Assembly (NCBI GenBank): GCA_029243395.1
Contig: JAQWSE010000013.1
Coordinates: 62,001-126,000 of the forward strand
DNA length: 64,000 nucleotides
Direction: 5' to 3'
Source: Paracoccaceae bacterium
GTDB lineage: Bacteria > Pseudomonadota > Alphaproteobacteria > Rhodobacterales > Rhodobacteraceae
Position numbers and translations under genes: made by a program. A model generated the notes under the pieces. That model saw nothing but the letters and a program-made list of their open reading frames with translations. It was not told the origin of the DNA and made no database searches. Shown here one piece after another: positions 62,762 to 64,000 of the stretch; within the stretch, counting starts at the first letter, position 1, and each line of letters begins with the position of its first letter.

Positions 62762-63178
62762 ATGAAACTTAGACAAGGTGCTTTTTCATATTTACCCGAT
62801 TTAGACGACTCTCAGATTCATACCCAAGTGCAATATTGCATAGATCAGGGTTGGGCTGTAAGTGTTGAGTATACTGATGATCCACATCCCAGGAACACTT
62901 ATTGGGAAATGTGGGGCCACCCTATGTTTGACAATCCCGATGCTGCTGCGGTTGTTTATGAAATTAATGAATGCAGAAAACAATTTGGAGACCATTATAT
63001 AAGGGTATTAGCTTTTGATTCAACTCATGGTTGGGAAAGTATAAGATTTTCTTTCATAGTAAATAGACCAAAAGAAGAACCAGGATTTCATGTTACTAGG
63101 GAAGAGATTAAGGGTAGATCTATGCGCTACACTATAAATTCTTATGCAGCTAAGAATCCAGAGGGGAAGCGATATTAA
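62762..63178 (+). CDS. cbbS: RuBisCO small subunit, red type
   Basis: A 138-residue small subunit. It starts KLRQGAFSYLPDLDDSQI and contains CIDQGWAVSVEYTDDPHPRNTYWEMWGHPMFD and the long C-terminal extension of red-type subunits ending in RYTINSYAAKNPEGKRY, which forms the beta-barrel in the enzyme's central channel. GGAGAGAAATA precedes the ATG. It is next to cbbL and upstream of cbbX, as is usual for this lineage. Confidence 0.95.
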   Translation: MKLRQGAFSYLPDLDDSQIHTQVQYCIDQGWAVSVEYTDDPHPRNTYWEMWGHPMFDNPDAAAVVYEINECRKQFGDHYIRVLAFDSTHGWESIRFSFIVNRPKEEPGFHVTREEIKGRSMRYTINSYAAKNPEGKRY

Positions 63179-63213
63179 TAAAACCAAATTGTTAATGTTC
63201 CTAGAGGATGAAA

Positions 63214-64000
63214 ATGGTGGCTGAAAACCTTAATACGACAAAAATATCCGCGGAAAAAATTGATCTCCACGCCGAACTAATAGAATCTGGCGTGGAGCAA
63301 GTTTTATTGGAATTAGATAACACTTTAATTGGATTGGAACCTGTCAAAACTAGAATACGTGAAACGGCCTCATTATTGTTGGTTGAAAAGGCAAGGGAAA
63401 AATTTGGATTAGTTCACGAAAGTCCTACCTTGCACATGAGTTTTTCTGGAAACCCTGGTACAGGAAAAACAACTGTGGCTCTGAGAATGGCAGAATTACT
63501 TCACAAGCTTGGGTATGTACGAAAAGGGCATTTGGTATCAGTCACACGTGATGATTTGGTGGGGCAATATATTGGCCACACTGCTCCCAAAACTAAGGAA
63601 GTGCTAAAGAAGGCGATGGGAGGAGTTCTCTTCATTGATGAGGCGTATTATCTTTATAGACCGGAAAATGAGCGCGATTACGGTCAAGAAGCTATAGAAA
63701 TCTTACTACAGGTGATGGAAAACAACAGAGATGATCTTGTAGTGATATTAGCTGGATACAAAGCTAGAATGAATACTTTTTTTGAGAGTAATCCCGGATT
63801 TAGGTCGAGGATAGCTCATCACATCGAGTTCCCTGATTATACAACTGAAGAACTTTTAGAAATTGGTAACAACATGTTAGATCAATTGAATTATTCATTT
63901 ACGAAGAAAGCGGAACAAACGTTTCTAGAGTATATCGACTTGCGAAAGGCTCAAGCTCATTTTGCAAATGCTCGGTCAATTAGGAATGCCCTAGATCGGG
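63214..64000 (+). CDS. cbbX: RuBisCO activase CbbX (3' end outside the window)
   Basis: An AAA+ protein, 262 residues visible, open at the right edge. Walker A is [10 protein letters not shown], Walker B is [12 protein letters not shown], and [22 protein letters not shown] is the segment typical of CbbX/CfxQ, which remodels inhibited red-type RuBisCO using ATP and ribulose bisphosphate. ATG 63214 was chosen because AGAGG at 63203-63207 lies six bases before it; ATG 63208 abuts that site. It is the next gene of the cbb operon after cbbS. Confidence 0.93.
   Translation, partial: MVAENLNTTKISAEKIDLHAELIESGVEQVLLELDNTLIGLEPVKTRIRETASLLLVEKAREKFGLVHESPTLHMSFSGNPGTGKTTVALRMAELLHKLGYVRKGHLVSVTRDDLVGQYIGHTAPKTKEVLKKAMGGVLFIDEAYYLYRPENERDYGQEAIEILLQVMENNRDDLVVILAGYKARMNTFFESNPGFRSRIAHHIEFPDYTTEELLEIGNNMLDQLNYSFTKKAEQTFLEYIDLRKAQAHFANARSIRNALDR

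Overview
The window is AT-rich, densely packed bacterial chromosome that reads as a marine, low-GC alphaproteobacterium. Pointers are a red-type (form IC/ID) RuBisCO operon with cbbX, a DMSP-demethylase-like (DmdA-like) gene, a methanethiol oxidase, a pyrrolysine-free trimethylamine-methyltransferase (MttB) family gene, a class III cyclase fused to a TolB-like/TPR module, and many short overlaps with TTG or ATG starts. The genus cannot be fixed from the sequence alone. No insertion sequence, CRISPR array or rRNA was seen.

Layout. 1-0.7 kb: the end of an unknown gene, a 3'-half fragment of tRNA-Pro(TGG) that looks like an attachment-site remnant, and a short HGG-motif gene of the kind found near phages. 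0.8-1.6 kb: a DUF218 envelope protein. 1.7-9.4 kb: an aldo/keto reductase-RidA fusion divergent from a tightly overlapping operon of a TIGR04076 protein, a second aldo/keto reductase and a complete Liv-type ABC importer. 9.9-15.9 kb: a small protein with an SDR, a cupin, a cyclase-TPR protein and TypA/BipA. 16-21 kb: a methyltransferase, the DmdA-like/VOC/acyl-CoA-ligase cluster, an iodotyrosine-deiodinase-like nitroreductase and a LysE exporter. 22.6-30.8 kb: a reverse operon DapA-like / aldehyde dehydrogenase / MttB-like / DAO oxidase, facing an M24 peptidase and a second aldehyde dehydrogenase. This looks like quaternary-amine (betaine) catabolism. 32.2-35.6 kb: a 1112-residue flagellin with a tandem-repeat central region, with no other flagellar gene nearby.

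35.8-55.9 kb is mostly housekeeping and accessory genes: DUF1330, RidA, a membrane-fused hydrolase, LemA/DUF3137, two metallo-beta-lactamase-fold proteins (one with a degenerate metal site), an IclR regulator divergent from methanethiol oxidase, MaoC, thioesterase, PEBP, CNB, MltB, PdxA, HtpG, GST, GDPD and a Rap1a-like protein. 56-64 kb: a divergent ribosome-recycling-factor-like gene, a small membrane protein, cbbR, then cbbF-cbbP-cbbA-cbbL-cbbS-cbbX running off the end.

Taken together, the window suggests a mixotroph that demethylates methylated osmolytes (sulfur and nitrogen betaines), oxidises methanethiol and can fix CO2 through the Calvin cycle. The least explained parts are the MttB/DAO/DapA/ALDH cluster, the RRF-like paralogue beside the cbb genes, the repeat-bearing giant flagellin, and several enzymes that lack a catalytic residue (AKR His to Phe, SDR Lys to His, MBL first metal site).
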